A stretch of 64,000 bases of DNA. Origin: Arcobacter sp. EP1. GTDB lineage: Bacteria; Campylobacterota; Campylobacteria; Campylobacterales; Arcobacteraceae. Each line of letters opens with the position of its first letter. The stretch's first letter is position 1. Where the stretch lies: positions 93,035-157,034 of the forward strand of contig LPNY01000021.1 in assembly GCA_001655195.1 (NCBI GenBank). The letters are read 5' to 3'. Below, piece after piece: positions 25,893 through 33,947 of the stretch. The position numbers and the translations under genes were made by a program. The notes below the pieces were generated by a model. It had not been told where the DNA came from, did no database searches, and worked only from the letters and a program-made list of their open reading frames with translations.

Positions 25893-26548
25893 AAATCCTA
25901 CTGCTTGAAGATGATAGTATGCTCAATGATGCCATTACTCAATATTTACAATCGGTGGGTCATGCCATCATCTCTTCACGAGATGGGGAGAGTTGTCTAA
26001 AAATCTTAGAAGAAGAGAAGTTTGATTTACTGATTTTAGATATCAACCTACCTGATATTGATGGATTTACTATCTTAGAAAAACTGCACGAACAAAAACG
26101 TATGGTTCCTACTATTTTTATCTCAGCTCTCATTGATATTGAAGAGATTAGTCGTGCTTTTGATATTGGGTGTCATGACTATTTAAAAAAACCCTTTCAT
26201 TTAAAAGAGCTCAATTTACGTATCAATAAAATTCTCAAAACGGGTGTTGTTCCAACGCAACATAAACGTCTGTCAAAATCCTATAGTTTTGATGCGCAAA
26301 CCATGACCCTTTACTTTAATAATGAACCCCATATTTTACCAAAACGACAGCTTTTGATTATTGCACTATTAGCAAAAAACCGAAGCTTAGTAGTTAATTA
26401 TGATATGTTTAGAGAATATGCCTATGAAGATGAAGATATTGATAATGCAACCATTCGAGCAGAAGTCAATCGTGTAAAAAAAGTTCTCAAAGAGGATTTC
26501 ATCGTTAACATTCGAGGTATTGGTTATATGGTGGAAAGACCTGAGTGA
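25889..26548 (+). CDS. OmpR/PhoB-family response regulator of the FIST system
   Basis: The protein (219 residues) has a receiver domain with acidic Asp8-Asp9, phospho-accepting Asp51 in LILDINLP, and Lys101 in LKKPF. A winged-helix DNA-binding domain follows (about 130-217), ending NIRGIGYMVERPE. The start overlaps the kinase stop, so both are coupled. Its family binds 11-bp tandem repeats, as found upstream at 23849-23892, making autoregulation and control of the divergent aldehyde dehydrogenase a reasonable inference. Confidence 0.94.
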   Translation: MKILLLEDDSMLNDAITQYLQSVGHAIISSRDGESCLKILEEEKFDLLILDINLPDIDGFTILEKLHEQKRMVPTIFISALIDIEEISRAFDIGCHDYLKKPFHLKELNLRINKILKTGVVPTQHKRLSKSYSFDAQTMTLYFNNEPHILPKRQLLIIALLAKNRSLVVNYDMFREYAYEDEDIDNATIRAEVNRVKKVLKEDFIVNIRGIGYMVERPE

Positions 26549-26618
26549 TTTTGTCAACTTTATGCCTGTAAAGTTTAGTGTAACTCTTAAGAAAATTTAG
26601 ATAAAATTCAAGGAATTT

Positions 26619-26633
26619 TATACATAATGTATA
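26619..26633. promoter_or_regulatory. Palindrome upstream of the thiS-like/formate dehydrogenase operon
   Basis: TATACAT-A-ATGTATA is a perfect 7-bp inverted repeat centred 25 nt before the start of the thiS-like gene. It overlaps the likely promoter/leader region and may be a repressor operator. Confidence 0.45.
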
Positions 26634-26650
26634 CACAATAGGGGCAGTAG

Positions 26651-26851
26651 ATGAAACTAATCATAAATGGTGTTGAAAAAGAGTTTGAAGAGAACAGTAC
26701 ACTTCAAACTATTATCACCTCGTTAGAGATTGAAGACAAAGTTATGGCAGCAGCAGTTAACATGGAAATCGTAAAGAAAGACCAGTGGGCACAATATTGT
26801 CCAGTAAACGATGATAAACTAGAATTACTACAATTTGTTGGTGGTGGTTGA
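26651..26851 (+). CDS. ThiS/MoaD-like sulfur carrier protein
   Basis: This 66-residue protein has a ubiquitin-like pattern (MKLIINGVEKEF, then NSTLQTIITSL) and ends in VGGG, the double-glycine tail that carries thiocarboxylate sulfur in ThiS. ThiS donates sulfur to thiamine synthesis. The adjacent gene codes for a molybdenum enzyme rather than thiazole synthase, so a role in sulfur supply to that enzyme or its cofactor is possible but unproven. A weak GGGGCAG site precedes the ATG. The next gene starts 3 nt after its stop. Confidence 0.8.
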   Translation: MKLIINGVEKEFEENSTLQTIITSLEIEDKVMAAAVNMEIVKKDQWAQYCPVNDDKLELLQFVGGG

Positions 26852-26853
26852 TT

Positions 26854-28932
26854 ATGATTGCAGATATTAACTCCGTATGTACCTACTGTGGTGTTGGATG
26901 TGACATCACTGGACAAGTCAAAGATAATAAGATTCTAAAAATCTACGCACAAAATGATGGATATGTTTCGCAAGGGAAGCTTTGTATCAAAGGTGCAAAA
27001 GGATTTGGTTTTGTGGATGCACCTGAGAGAATCAGAAATGCCAGAGTCAAAAAATCATTCTTAGAAAAAAACTTTGAATTATTACCTCAAGAGCTCAAAG
27101 CACGAACACGAACACTCAAATCATTTGATGAAGAGTATTATGAAACACCGTATGAGTTTACCACTTCACTAGCCGCATGGAAGCTTACTCAAATCAAAGA
27201 GAAATATGGAAGACACGCCTTTTGTGGTATGGGAGGAGCACGAACATCATGTGAGAGTTCATACATGTTCCAAAAGTTTGTGCGCGAAGGAATGGATTCA
27301 CCACACGTAGATTGTTGTGCCAGAGTATGTCATAGTCCAAGTTTAAAAGGGATGAAACCCCTCATTGGTGAAGGAGCAGCAACCAATCCATTTGATGATA
27401 TTTATGAGACAGAAAATATTATTATCATGGGTTCAAATACCACTGAAGCACACCCTATTGTTGCCAATAGAATTTTAAAAGCGGCAAAAGCAAAAAGTGC
27501 AACTCTGTCAGTTATTGATGTACGAAATATCCAAATTGGGAAATATGGAGAAGAGCTCGTTATCCCTTATGAAGCAAACCTATTAGTATTAAATATGATG
27601 GCATACGTGATACTAACAGAAAAACTTTACAATAATGAATTTATCGATGCAAGATGTGAAGGTTTTGAAGAGTATAAAGAGTCAATTTTAAATGACCCAT
27701 TTGCCAACCCTGAATACATGCGAAATATCACTGGCTATGAACACTTAGCCGATCAAATTCCACAAATAGCACGGCAATATGCAACTAAAAAATCCATGTT
27801 CTTCTGGGGACTTGGAATTTCTGAACATTTAGATGGTTCGTATGCTGTTATGGCAATTGTTCATTTAGCACTTTTAACAGGGAATATTGGTAAAACTGGA
27901 ACTGGTCTTATGCCACTACGAGGTCAAAACAATGTACAAGGGGCTTGTGATACGGGATGTCTCCCCTACTTTGACCCTGATTATCAAGATGCTAAAGAAG
28001 TGGGTCTAATGACACCACAACTTATTGATGAGATGTTAAAAGACAAGGTAAAAGCCATGTATGTTATGGGAGAAGATATTGCACACATTCACCCAAATCA
28101 AAACAAAATCCATAAAGCTTTAGAGCATTTAGAGCTGATTATTTCCAATGAACTATTTATGAACGAAATCACAAAAAAAGCTGACATTATTTTTGGTGTA
28201 AAATCAGCTTACGAAAAAACAGGTGTTTATGTAAATGCTATGCGACGACTGCACCTTTCTCAGCCACTTGTGGAAGCCGATATGCCAGACGACTGGGAAG
28301 TACTACGAGATATTGAAAACAAAATCAAAGGTGAGTTTGTTTATGAAACCAGTGAAGATGTTTGGAATGAAACAAAAGAAGCTGTTGGATCAAGGTATTC
28401 TGGCGCAACCTATCATAAGTTATCAAAAAACAGAAACCGCGGAATGCAGTGGCCAATTAAAAAAGAAGATACCCCAGTACTTCATCTAGAAGAGTTTAGA
28501 ACACCAAGTGGAAAAGGGTATTTCCAATACCACCAATACAAACTACGAGAGCAAATTGAAAAATTAGTGAAAAATATCAAAACTCCTGATAATGAGTTCT
28601 ATTTAACAACAGGTAGAACAATCGTGCACTATAATAATGCGGCACAAACACGCCACAGTGAAGCTCTAAACTCGCGCTATGACAAAGATATTGTCTTAGC
28701 TTCTAAAGAGGATAAAGAGAAAATTGGTAGTGACCAAATCATCATTCGATCAGAGTATGGTGAGACAGCTGTTCTACCAGTTAGATATACAAAAAATATC
28801 AAACCGGGAACACTGTTTACAACCTTCCATCATCCTGAATCAAAAGTAAACTTTGTCTTTGGAGATGAAGCCGATGAACTGATTATGACTGCACGTTTTA
28901 AATCAGTGCGAGTGGATATTGAGCCGGTCTAA
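26854..28932 (+). CDS. Molybdopterin formate dehydrogenase catalytic subunit, Cys type
   Basis: The 692-residue protein has an N-terminal 4Fe-4S site (Cys9, Cys12, Cys16 and a fourth in KLCIKG) and the formate dehydrogenase active-site segment VDCCARVCHSPSLKG. Cys159 takes the place of the selenocysteine of E. coli FdhF, followed by His160. Later motifs include PLRGQNNVQGACD and the C-terminal cofactor domain with TGRTIVHYNNAAQTR. It is the size of FdhF (FDH-H-like), not a membrane-exported FdnG type, and has no Tat signal, so it should act in the cytoplasm. The ATG at 26854 was preferred over a TTG at 26848. Related molybdoenzymes (assimilatory nitrate reductase) are less likely because of the ARVCH motif. 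No electron-transfer subunit is adjacent. Confidence 0.88.
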   Translation: MIADINSVCTYCGVGCDITGQVKDNKILKIYAQNDGYVSQGKLCIKGAKGFGFVDAPERIRNARVKKSFLEKNFELLPQELKARTRTLKSFDEEYYETPYEFTTSLAAWKLTQIKEKYGRHAFCGMGGARTSCESSYMFQKFVREGMDSPHVDCCARVCHSPSLKGMKPLIGEGAATNPFDDIYETENIIIMGSNTTEAHPIVANRILKAAKAKSATLSVIDVRNIQIGKYGEELVIPYEANLLVLNMMAYVILTEKLYNNEFIDARCEGFEEYKESILNDPFANPEYMRNITGYEHLADQIPQIARQYATKKSMFFWGLGISEHLDGSYAVMAIVHLALLTGNIGKTGTGLMPLRGQNNVQGACDTGCLPYFDPDYQDAKEVGLMTPQLIDEMLKDKVKAMYVMGEDIAHIHPNQNKIHKALEHLELIISNELFMNEITKKADIIFGVKSAYEKTGVYVNAMRRLHLSQPLVEADMPDDWEVLRDIENKIKGEFVYETSEDVWNETKEAVGSRYSGATYHKLSKNRNRGMQWPIKKEDTPVLHLEEFRTPSGKGYFQYHQYKLREQIEKLVKNIKTPDNEFYLTTGRTIVHYNNAAQTRHSEALNSRYDKDIVLASKEDKEKIGSDQIIIRSEYGETAVLPVRYTKNIKPGTLFTTFHHPESKVNFVFGDEADELIMTARFKSVRVDIEPV

Positions 28933-29251
28933 GGGAGACCTTGCAGAGCAAAAGTCTTGTGAGTATTTAATCTCACAAGGCTTTACTATCATCGAACAAA
29001 ACTTCTATGCAAAAAAATTGGGTGAAATTGATATTATCGCTACAAAAAACAGTACCTATCACTTTATTGAAGTCAAATCTGCCCAAGATTATGAAATCGC
29101 AATAAATAATATAACACCAGCTAAACTTTCTAAACTCATCCGAAGTATTGAGTACTATTTACAACAAAAGAGAATCGAAGCAGACTATTGCGTAGATGCG
29201 GTTGTCGTTGTTGATGATACTATTGAACACTTAGAAAATATCACTTTTTAA
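28919..29251 (+). CDS. YraN family (UPF0102) nuclease-fold protein
   Basis: The 110-residue protein starts with TTG inside the end of the formate dehydrogenase gene (14-nt overlap). It has the YraN pattern KGDLAEQKSCEYLISQG, then GEIDIIATKN and FIEVKSA, in which the Asp and Glu-x-Lys residues form the restriction-endonuclease-like core. The function is not established; a link to DNA recombination or repair is suspected. Its coupling with formate dehydrogenase is probably positional. Confidence 0.87.
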   Translation: MSRSKGDLAEQKSCEYLISQGFTIIEQNFYAKKLGEIDIIATKNSTYHFIEVKSAQDYEIAINNITPAKLSKLIRSIEYYLQQKRIEADYCVDAVVVVDDTIEHLENITF

Positions 29252-29321
29252 TCTTTTACAGTTATTTGATAAACGAGCCCATAATATGGTAAAATAATTA
29301 TTGTGAGAGAGGATAAATATC

Positions 29322-30809
29322 ATGAGAGATATCCGAAGATTTAAAATCGCCTCCTTTATTATCGTTACTATTTGGCTGACTGCTATTACTATCTCTATGC
29401 TTTTTAATATCTCAAATATAACCAAAAAACAGAATAAACTTGTACTTGAACATGCCAAAAATGCATTTGAAAAAGATTTAATGTTTCGAAGATGGGTCGC
29501 TTCCCATGGGGGAGTTTATGTGTTTCCAACACAGAGAACACCACCAAATCCCTATTTGTCACATCTGCCCGATAGAGATTTAACCACAACAGATGGACGA
29601 AAACTCACCTTGATGAATCCTGCATACACTTTACGTGAGCTCATGGAGAACTTCTCAGGTATGTATGGAGAAAAGGGACATATCACAAGCCTAAATTTAC
29701 TCAATCCAAAAAATAAAGCAGACGAATGGGAAACAAAAGTACTCAAAAATTTTGACAAAAAACGCTATACAGAGTTTCATGAAATATACAACTATAAAGG
29801 CAAAGAACACCTACGATATATGAAAGCACTTAAAACAAAAGAGAGTTGCCTAAAATGCCACGCAAATCAAGGATATAAAGTTGGTGACGTCAGAGGAGGA
29901 GTCTCTATAACTATTCCAATGAAAGAGTATTTAAAAGATGGATTCAGTGAAAAAAAATTTATTATAACTGTTCATCTTGCTATTTTACTCTTAAGTATTA
30001 TTCTTGCCTTTATCATCTATCAAAAACTACTTAAATCTCTTCAAAAAGATATTGCTCAAACAAGAGAAATACAACGAAAAGAAAAAATTTTAAATCAACA
30101 AGCACGCATGGCTTCTTTAGGTGAAATGCTTGCAAATATTGCTCATCAATGGAGACAGCCCTTAAGTATCATCTCTACCAGTGCCAGTGGACTTAAACTC
30201 AGTGATGAAATTGGTACATTAAACAAAGAGACACTTTATAGTTCTGTAGATGGTATTTTAAGTAGTACCAACTATCTATCTCAAACAATTGATGACTTTA
30301 GCAATTTTATCAAAGATAATAAAGAACGTGTAGAGTTTTCACTACAAGAAAATATCGAGTGTAGTCTTAAAATATTACAGGGAAATATCAAAGCTCATAA
30401 TATCAATATCATTTTAAAGCTTGAAAAAGATCTCATGCTCAAAAGTTTTCCCAATGAACTCACTCAAGTTTTTATCAACATCATCAACAATTCAAAAGAT
30501 GCTTTCAATGAAAATGATATCGAAGAACGTTATATTTTTATCAGTACAAAGAGAAAAGATAAACGTATTATTATCAAAATAAAAGATAATGCCAACGGGA
30601 TTCCTAAAGATACCATCACAAAAGTTTTTGAACCCTATTTTTCAACAAAACACTCCTCACAAGGAACAGGTCTAGGATTGTACATGTCTCATAAAATTAT
30701 TACTCAAAGTATGGGTGGAACAATTCAAGCAAAAAATGTCTCATTTATCTACAAGGAGACCCAATATAAGGGTGCTAAGTTTATTATCAATTTACCTGTT
30801 TTAAAATAA
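29322..30809 (+). CDS. Heme-binding (DUF3365) membrane histidine kinase
   Basis: The kinase (495 residues) has a membrane helix (about residues 12-34), a periplasmic DUF3365/Tll0287-type domain (about 45-205) and a second helix (about 215-237). The sensor holds a c-type heme motif: Cys176, Cys179 and His180 in CLKCH, with the family segment RRWVASHGGVYV upstream. The kinase core has His275 in HQWRQP, N-box IINNSKDAF and glycine boxes DNANGI and GTGLGLYM. DUF3365 domains bind heme and are thought to sense redox state or gases. No response regulator is adjacent. It lies just after the formate dehydrogenase and yraN genes. Confidence 0.9.
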   Translation: MRDIRRFKIASFIIVTIWLTAITISMLFNISNITKKQNKLVLEHAKNAFEKDLMFRRWVASHGGVYVFPTQRTPPNPYLSHLPDRDLTTTDGRKLTLMNPAYTLRELMENFSGMYGEKGHITSLNLLNPKNKADEWETKVLKNFDKKRYTEFHEIYNYKGKEHLRYMKALKTKESCLKCHANQGYKVGDVRGGVSITIPMKEYLKDGFSEKKFIITVHLAILLLSIILAFIIYQKLLKSLQKDIAQTREIQRKEKILNQQARMASLGEMLANIAHQWRQPLSIISTSASGLKLSDEIGTLNKETLYSSVDGILSSTNYLSQTIDDFSNFIKDNKERVEFSLQENIECSLKILQGNIKAHNINIILKLEKDLMLKSFPNELTQVFINIINNSKDAFNENDIEERYIFISTKRKDKRIIIKIKDNANGIPKDTITKVFEPYFSTKHSSQGTGLGLYMSHKIITQSMGGTIQAKNVSFIYKETQYKGAKFIINLPVLK

Positions 30810-30960
30810 CTTTTTACACTCCCTACACATAACTATTCTAAAATTCTTAATATTAGTTTTAATTTTTGGACATTTTTCAAAAAAAGCAAATTTAGCTAAA
30901 AAAGTGTTTCCATTCATTTACAAAAATTGATTATAATACGCTAACTACAAAGGAGATATT

Positions 30961-31161
30961 ATGAAATTTTTTCAATATGCTGTATATATTTTTTCAACGT
31001 TTTTAATACTTGCCAGTGCGTTAGCTATCTTTGGATTTGAAAAAGCATTTAGGGAAAAACCATGGCCTACAGATATAGAGAGTAATGTACTAATCGTATT
31101 TTTATCACTCTTTTTTATCTATTTAGTAAAAAAAATAGATACTAGTAAAGAGAAGGAGTAA
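30961..31161 (+). CDS. Small two-helix membrane protein, unknown
   Basis: This 66-residue protein has an AAGGAG ribosome site and two hydrophobic segments (about residues 5-25 and 43-58) joined by a charged loop with FREKPWPTDIE, and a Lys/Glu-rich tail. I do not recognise a family. The good ribosome site and base composition support a real gene. It follows the heme kinase after 151 nt. Confidence 0.6.
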   Translation: MKFFQYAVYIFSTFLILASALAIFGFEKAFREKPWPTDIESNVLIVFLSLFFIYLVKKIDTSKEKE

Positions 31162-31808
31162 CAACTTCTCTCTTAATTACCCTATATAAAATTAACTGTG
31201 ACTATTCTGTCTTTATATCGCAAAGAGGATTACCTCTTTACTCTACTTACTTTTGTGTTTACGAAAAGTAAGCAAAAAAAACTGCCGGTTGTCAAAGGCG
31301 AAGCTTCCCTACAGTTTTAGAAGTATTTTCTGCCCTGCAAAACTCGCTAAAATGTGCTCCCAGCACATTTGTTACGCTCAAACAGTTTCGGGCGTATCCG
31401 AAAATAAATCAAAAACTTTCGGCTTTGACAAAGGCAGGAATACAATCCCTATTCGCCAATTAAAAAATACTCAATAACAGCTTTTCAAAAAGGGAAGCAC
31501 TAACAACAAAAGAAATATCAACCTAATCGCGGAGCTACTGGGAAAGCTAAAGGTAGGTAATCACATGCCAAACGAATTAAGAGAATAAGTTAATATAACA
31601 AATACAACGTCAGTAACTGGAAAAACCTTTTTGGTTACTATTTGTGGTTTAACAAAAGTGACAAAAGCGCGACTCACGCAGTGAGCGAAAGAGAGATTCC
31701 AAAACTTATTTTGGCATGTGTTATAAATTCAAAAAGAAATACTTCTTGTGACGGTAACTGTGACGCTGTTTCGATAAAATAATCCTAACTATTTAACTAA
31801 GGTTTCAA
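31162..31808. other. Gene-poor, hairpin-dense 650-bp gap
   Basis: No convincing gene is present; a 74-codon frame at 31253-31477 lacks a ribosome site and coding character. The stretch has several strong inverted repeats: 31222-31239 (7 bp, loop ATTA), 31246-31272 (9 bp), 31350-31370 (9 bp, loop CCC), 31386-31403 (6 bp), 31612-31639 (6 bp plus A/T arm), 31673-31685 (5 bp) and 31699-31714 (6 bp). A 9-bp pair (31289-31297 with 31423-31431) encloses two of the hairpins. The base composition is less AT-rich than other gaps here. It may be a repetitive intergenic element or a structured RNA. Confidence 0.5.
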
Positions 31809-32852
31809 ATGTTTAAAAAACTAACACTCATTTTACTATTTATATCCACCCTACTTTTCGCAGAAAACAAAATATCCAACGACGTTTTAGAATACCGTAT
31901 CAAACAACTTGAAAAGAAATACTTTTTATTACAAGTCCAATATGAAAATAATATTAAAGATAAAATCAAATTAGAAAGTCAAATTGAAATACTAAAAAAT
32001 AAAAATTTAGAAGAAAAAGAAAACTATAAAAATTTACTTGCGAATAATGAAAATCTATATTCAAGTCAACTTAACACCTTTAATATTATACTTGTTTTAA
32101 TTGGAGCATTGTTCTTCTTTTTATCTTTTTTTGGTTATCTAAATATTAAGAAAAAAATCGAATCAACAATAGATAATAAAATTGATAACAAAGCTAACCA
32201 AAAAATTCAAGAAATTGAGGAATTAAAAGTAGCATTAAATTCAATAACAGAACTTTATGAAAATGTTTTACATGAATACGAACAAGAACTAGAAAAAATT
32301 AAAGAAAAATCGCCAGATAATTTCACAGAACAAGATAAAAAAACATTAGACTCAAAAGTTCAAAAACTAATAAATAAAAAAGATAAGACTGATGATGACT
32401 GGTATCTAATTGGTCTTGAATATACAAATAAAGGACATTATGAAAAAGCTATAAAAGCTTATCTTAATTCTAATAACATTAAACCCTTACAAGAAAATGT
32501 TTTAATAAATTTAGCCCATTCATATAATAGAATTGGTGAGTATGATAGTGCTATACACTGGTTAAATAAAGCTAAAGACCTATACCCTAACAATGAGTTA
32601 ATCTACGAAAATTTAAGCCATGCATATGGTTCATTAAAAGACTATAATCAAACTATTCAAAGTGCTTCTATGGCTATAGAATTAAATCCTAATAATGTTG
32701 TAGGATACAATAACTTAGGATATTGTTATTTAGAAATGAATAATCTTACAGAGGCAGAAAAGTATTTAAAAAAAGCCCTCGAGATAGATTCTAATTATGA
32801 GCTTGCTAAAGAAAATCTAGAGTTACTAAAAGAAAGACTTAACGAGGAATAA
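31809..32852 (+). CDS. Membrane-anchored TPR protein
   Basis: The 347-residue protein has a signal peptide or first membrane helix (about residues 1-19), a coiled coil (about 22-75), a membrane helix (about 80-102), a second coiled coil and at least four TPR repeats (about 175-340), seen as repeated patterns such as YNNLGYCYLEMNNLTEAEKY. TPR domains bind proteins; partners are unknown. An AAGG site precedes the ATG. It stands alone after the hairpin-dense gap. Confidence 0.8.
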   Translation: MFKKLTLILLFISTLLFAENKISNDVLEYRIKQLEKKYFLLQVQYENNIKDKIKLESQIEILKNKNLEEKENYKNLLANNENLYSSQLNTFNIILVLIGALFFFLSFFGYLNIKKKIESTIDNKIDNKANQKIQEIEELKVALNSITELYENVLHEYEQELEKIKEKSPDNFTEQDKKTLDSKVQKLINKKDKTDDDWYLIGLEYTNKGHYEKAIKAYLNSNNIKPLQENVLINLAHSYNRIGEYDSAIHWLNKAKDLYPNNELIYENLSHAYGSLKDYNQTIQSASMAIELNPNNVVGYNNLGYCYLEMNNLTEAEKYLKKALEIDSNYELAKENLELLKERLNEE

Positions 32853-32865
32853 AGGACTATTCCTC
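32844..32865. terminator. Hairpin across convergent stop codons
   Basis: A perfect 7-bp inverted repeat (GAGGAAT / ATTCCTC) with an 8-nt loop covers the stops of the convergent TPR and DUF502 genes. It may end both transcripts; the T-run is weak. Confidence 0.45.
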
Positions 32866-33546
32866 AATTATTACTTCCTTCTCATCCAAATACTGCGCCA
32901 AAGTCTTCATATGCTTTAACTTCCTAGACTCAACACCCAAAATCTCCGTCATAGGCTTAACGCCCATTGATAATAAATACTGTAAGTTAGAATCAAAAGT
33001 CGCTTCTTCGATAATATAAATTTCATCTTTATGAACTTCAAACATATATCCACCATTTGGTATAGGTGTCATGGACAGAGTTACAGTATAGTGGTCTTTT
33101 ATAATGGATTCTTTGGTTGAATACATAAGTCCTATGTTATAACTTTTTTTAGCAAAACCATTTATGGCTACAACAAGAACTTTTTGCTCTCCTGATTTTG
33201 AGGTATTAAAAATATTGATAAGCTCTTTGATAGTTTCATACCCTGGAATTTTTGCATAAAGTTTTTGAATAAAATTTCCCAATCCTGTTTCAACAAAAAT
33301 TCCAATAACATAAGCAATAAAACCAAATAAAAATAGACCCACAATGGTCCAAAGAAATGGGAATTTATCAGGTTCAAATCCAAAAATCTGGAACATGTTT
33401 CCTGTTAGGGCATCGATTTTATCGTATATCCATAAAATAATAATAGTAATTGCCGCAATTGGTGCTAACCAAAAAAGACCTTTTAAAATAACGGTTATAA
33501 AGTGATCTTTTCCATAACCTAAATAGGCTTTGATTTTGTCTAACAT
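32857..33546 (-). CDS. DUF502 family membrane protein
   Basis: The 229-residue protein has two N-terminal membrane helices (about residues 18-42 and 62-85), followed by the GLGNFIQKLYAKIPGYETIKELI segment region typical of DUF502 proteins and a soluble domain ending with a charged tail. Bacterial DUF502 proteins have no firm function; plant relatives (LCV/COV) affect trafficking. An AAAAGGG ribosome site is present. Two TACAAT boxes (complements at 33560-33565 and 33573-33578) lie just upstream as possible -10 elements. Confidence 0.85.
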   Translation of the reverse strand: MLDKIKAYLGYGKDHFITVILKGLFWLAPIAAITIIILWIYDKIDALTGNMFQIFGFEPDKFPFLWTIVGLFLFGFIAYVIGIFVETGLGNFIQKLYAKIPGYETIKELINIFNTSKSGEQKVLVVAINGFAKKSYNIGLMYSTKESIIKDHYTVTLSMTPIPNGGYMFEVHKDEIYIIEEATFDSNLQYLLSMGVKPMTEILGVESRKLKHMKTLAQYLDEKEVIIEE

Positions 33547-33649
33547 AGAAACCCTTTTGATTGTAATGATTTATTGTAACGAGTAGTTTATAAAAGATAC
33601 GCAATATCATAAAAAGAGTGATAAAATTTTGAAGAATTTTAAGGAAGGA

Positions 33650-33731
33650 TACCGGCAATGGCTCAATCGTTATAATCATCTCTAAGCATGGGAGGAAGAA
33701 GTGATGAGGACGGATTGAACCTTGCGTGGTA
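33650..33731 (+). ncRNA. Candidate small RNA hairpin, no family recognised
   Basis: Bases 650-668 pair with 713-731 (33 kb block) to give 17 base pairs with two bulges and one mismatch, and TCATC/GATGA (676-680 with 703-707) adds an upper stem. One pair is G-T on the plus strand and would be a mismatch on the minus strand, favouring plus-strand transcription. A TAAAAT box at 33622-33627 could be its -10 element. It does not match the conserved loops of SRP RNA, tmRNA or tRNA as I know them. Confidence 0.4.
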
Positions 33732-33860
33732 CTTGTATATTAAAAATCAGTACTGACGTAAGTTTATCAAACAACAATAGCAAAACCATAGCAATTAAAT
33801 AAAAAAAATAAACTTCTTTCACAACCAGCCTATATAAAGCCTTTTTAATCCACTTTTTAC

Positions 33861-33866
33861 TATAAT
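33861..33866 (+). promoter_or_regulatory. -10 element (TATAAT) for bioF
   Basis: A perfect TATAAT lies 81 nt before the bioF start. The transcript would begin about 33873 and carry the stem-loop at 33885-33922 in its leader. Confidence 0.55.
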
Positions 33867-33884
33867 CTTTAACTATTATTAATG

Positions 33885-33922
33885 CTAACTTTTGCATATC
33901 TTCGATGCAATTGAGAAGTTAG
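33885..33922 (+). promoter_or_regulatory. Nested stem-loop in bioF leader
   Basis: An outer stem CTAACTT/AAGTTAG (7 bp) and an inner stem TTGCAT/ATGCAA (6 bp) stack directly, with a 7-nt apical loop and a 5-nt bulge on the 3' side. It ends 25 nt before the TTG start of bioF, close to the ribosome site. It may modulate translation or mRNA stability. Confidence 0.5.
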
Positions 33923-33947
33923 TTTAGTAAGAAAAACAGGAGCTTCT

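Larger units (their letters stand above)
33547..33947. other. 400-bp intergenic region between DUF502 and bioF
   Basis: The gap separates divergent genes. Besides the DUF502 and bioF promoters it holds a long imperfect hairpin (33650-33731), a 10-bp palindrome TCAGTACTGA (33747-33756), and a nested stem-loop in the bioF leader (33885-33922). A minus-strand frame of 71 codons (33682-33897) has one hydrophobic segment but no good ribosome site, and I do not annotate it as a gene. Confidence 0.6.

Noticed and set aside
31253-31477. 74-codon plus-strand frame in the hairpin-dense gap
   Set aside because: Starts without a ribosome site, has no protein-like pattern, and the hairpins account for the sequence constraint.
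33650-33731. SRP RNA, tmRNA or tRNA at the long hairpin
   Set aside because: A GGTTCAATCC segment on the minus strand suggested a T-arm, but the flanking bases do not pair as a T-stem, and the conserved SRP loop bases are absent.
33682-33897. 71-codon minus-strand frame with one hydrophobic segment, resembling a small membrane toxin
   Set aside because: No convincing ribosome site; it runs through the strong hairpins at 33650-33731 and 33885-33922, so its openness is better explained by base composition.
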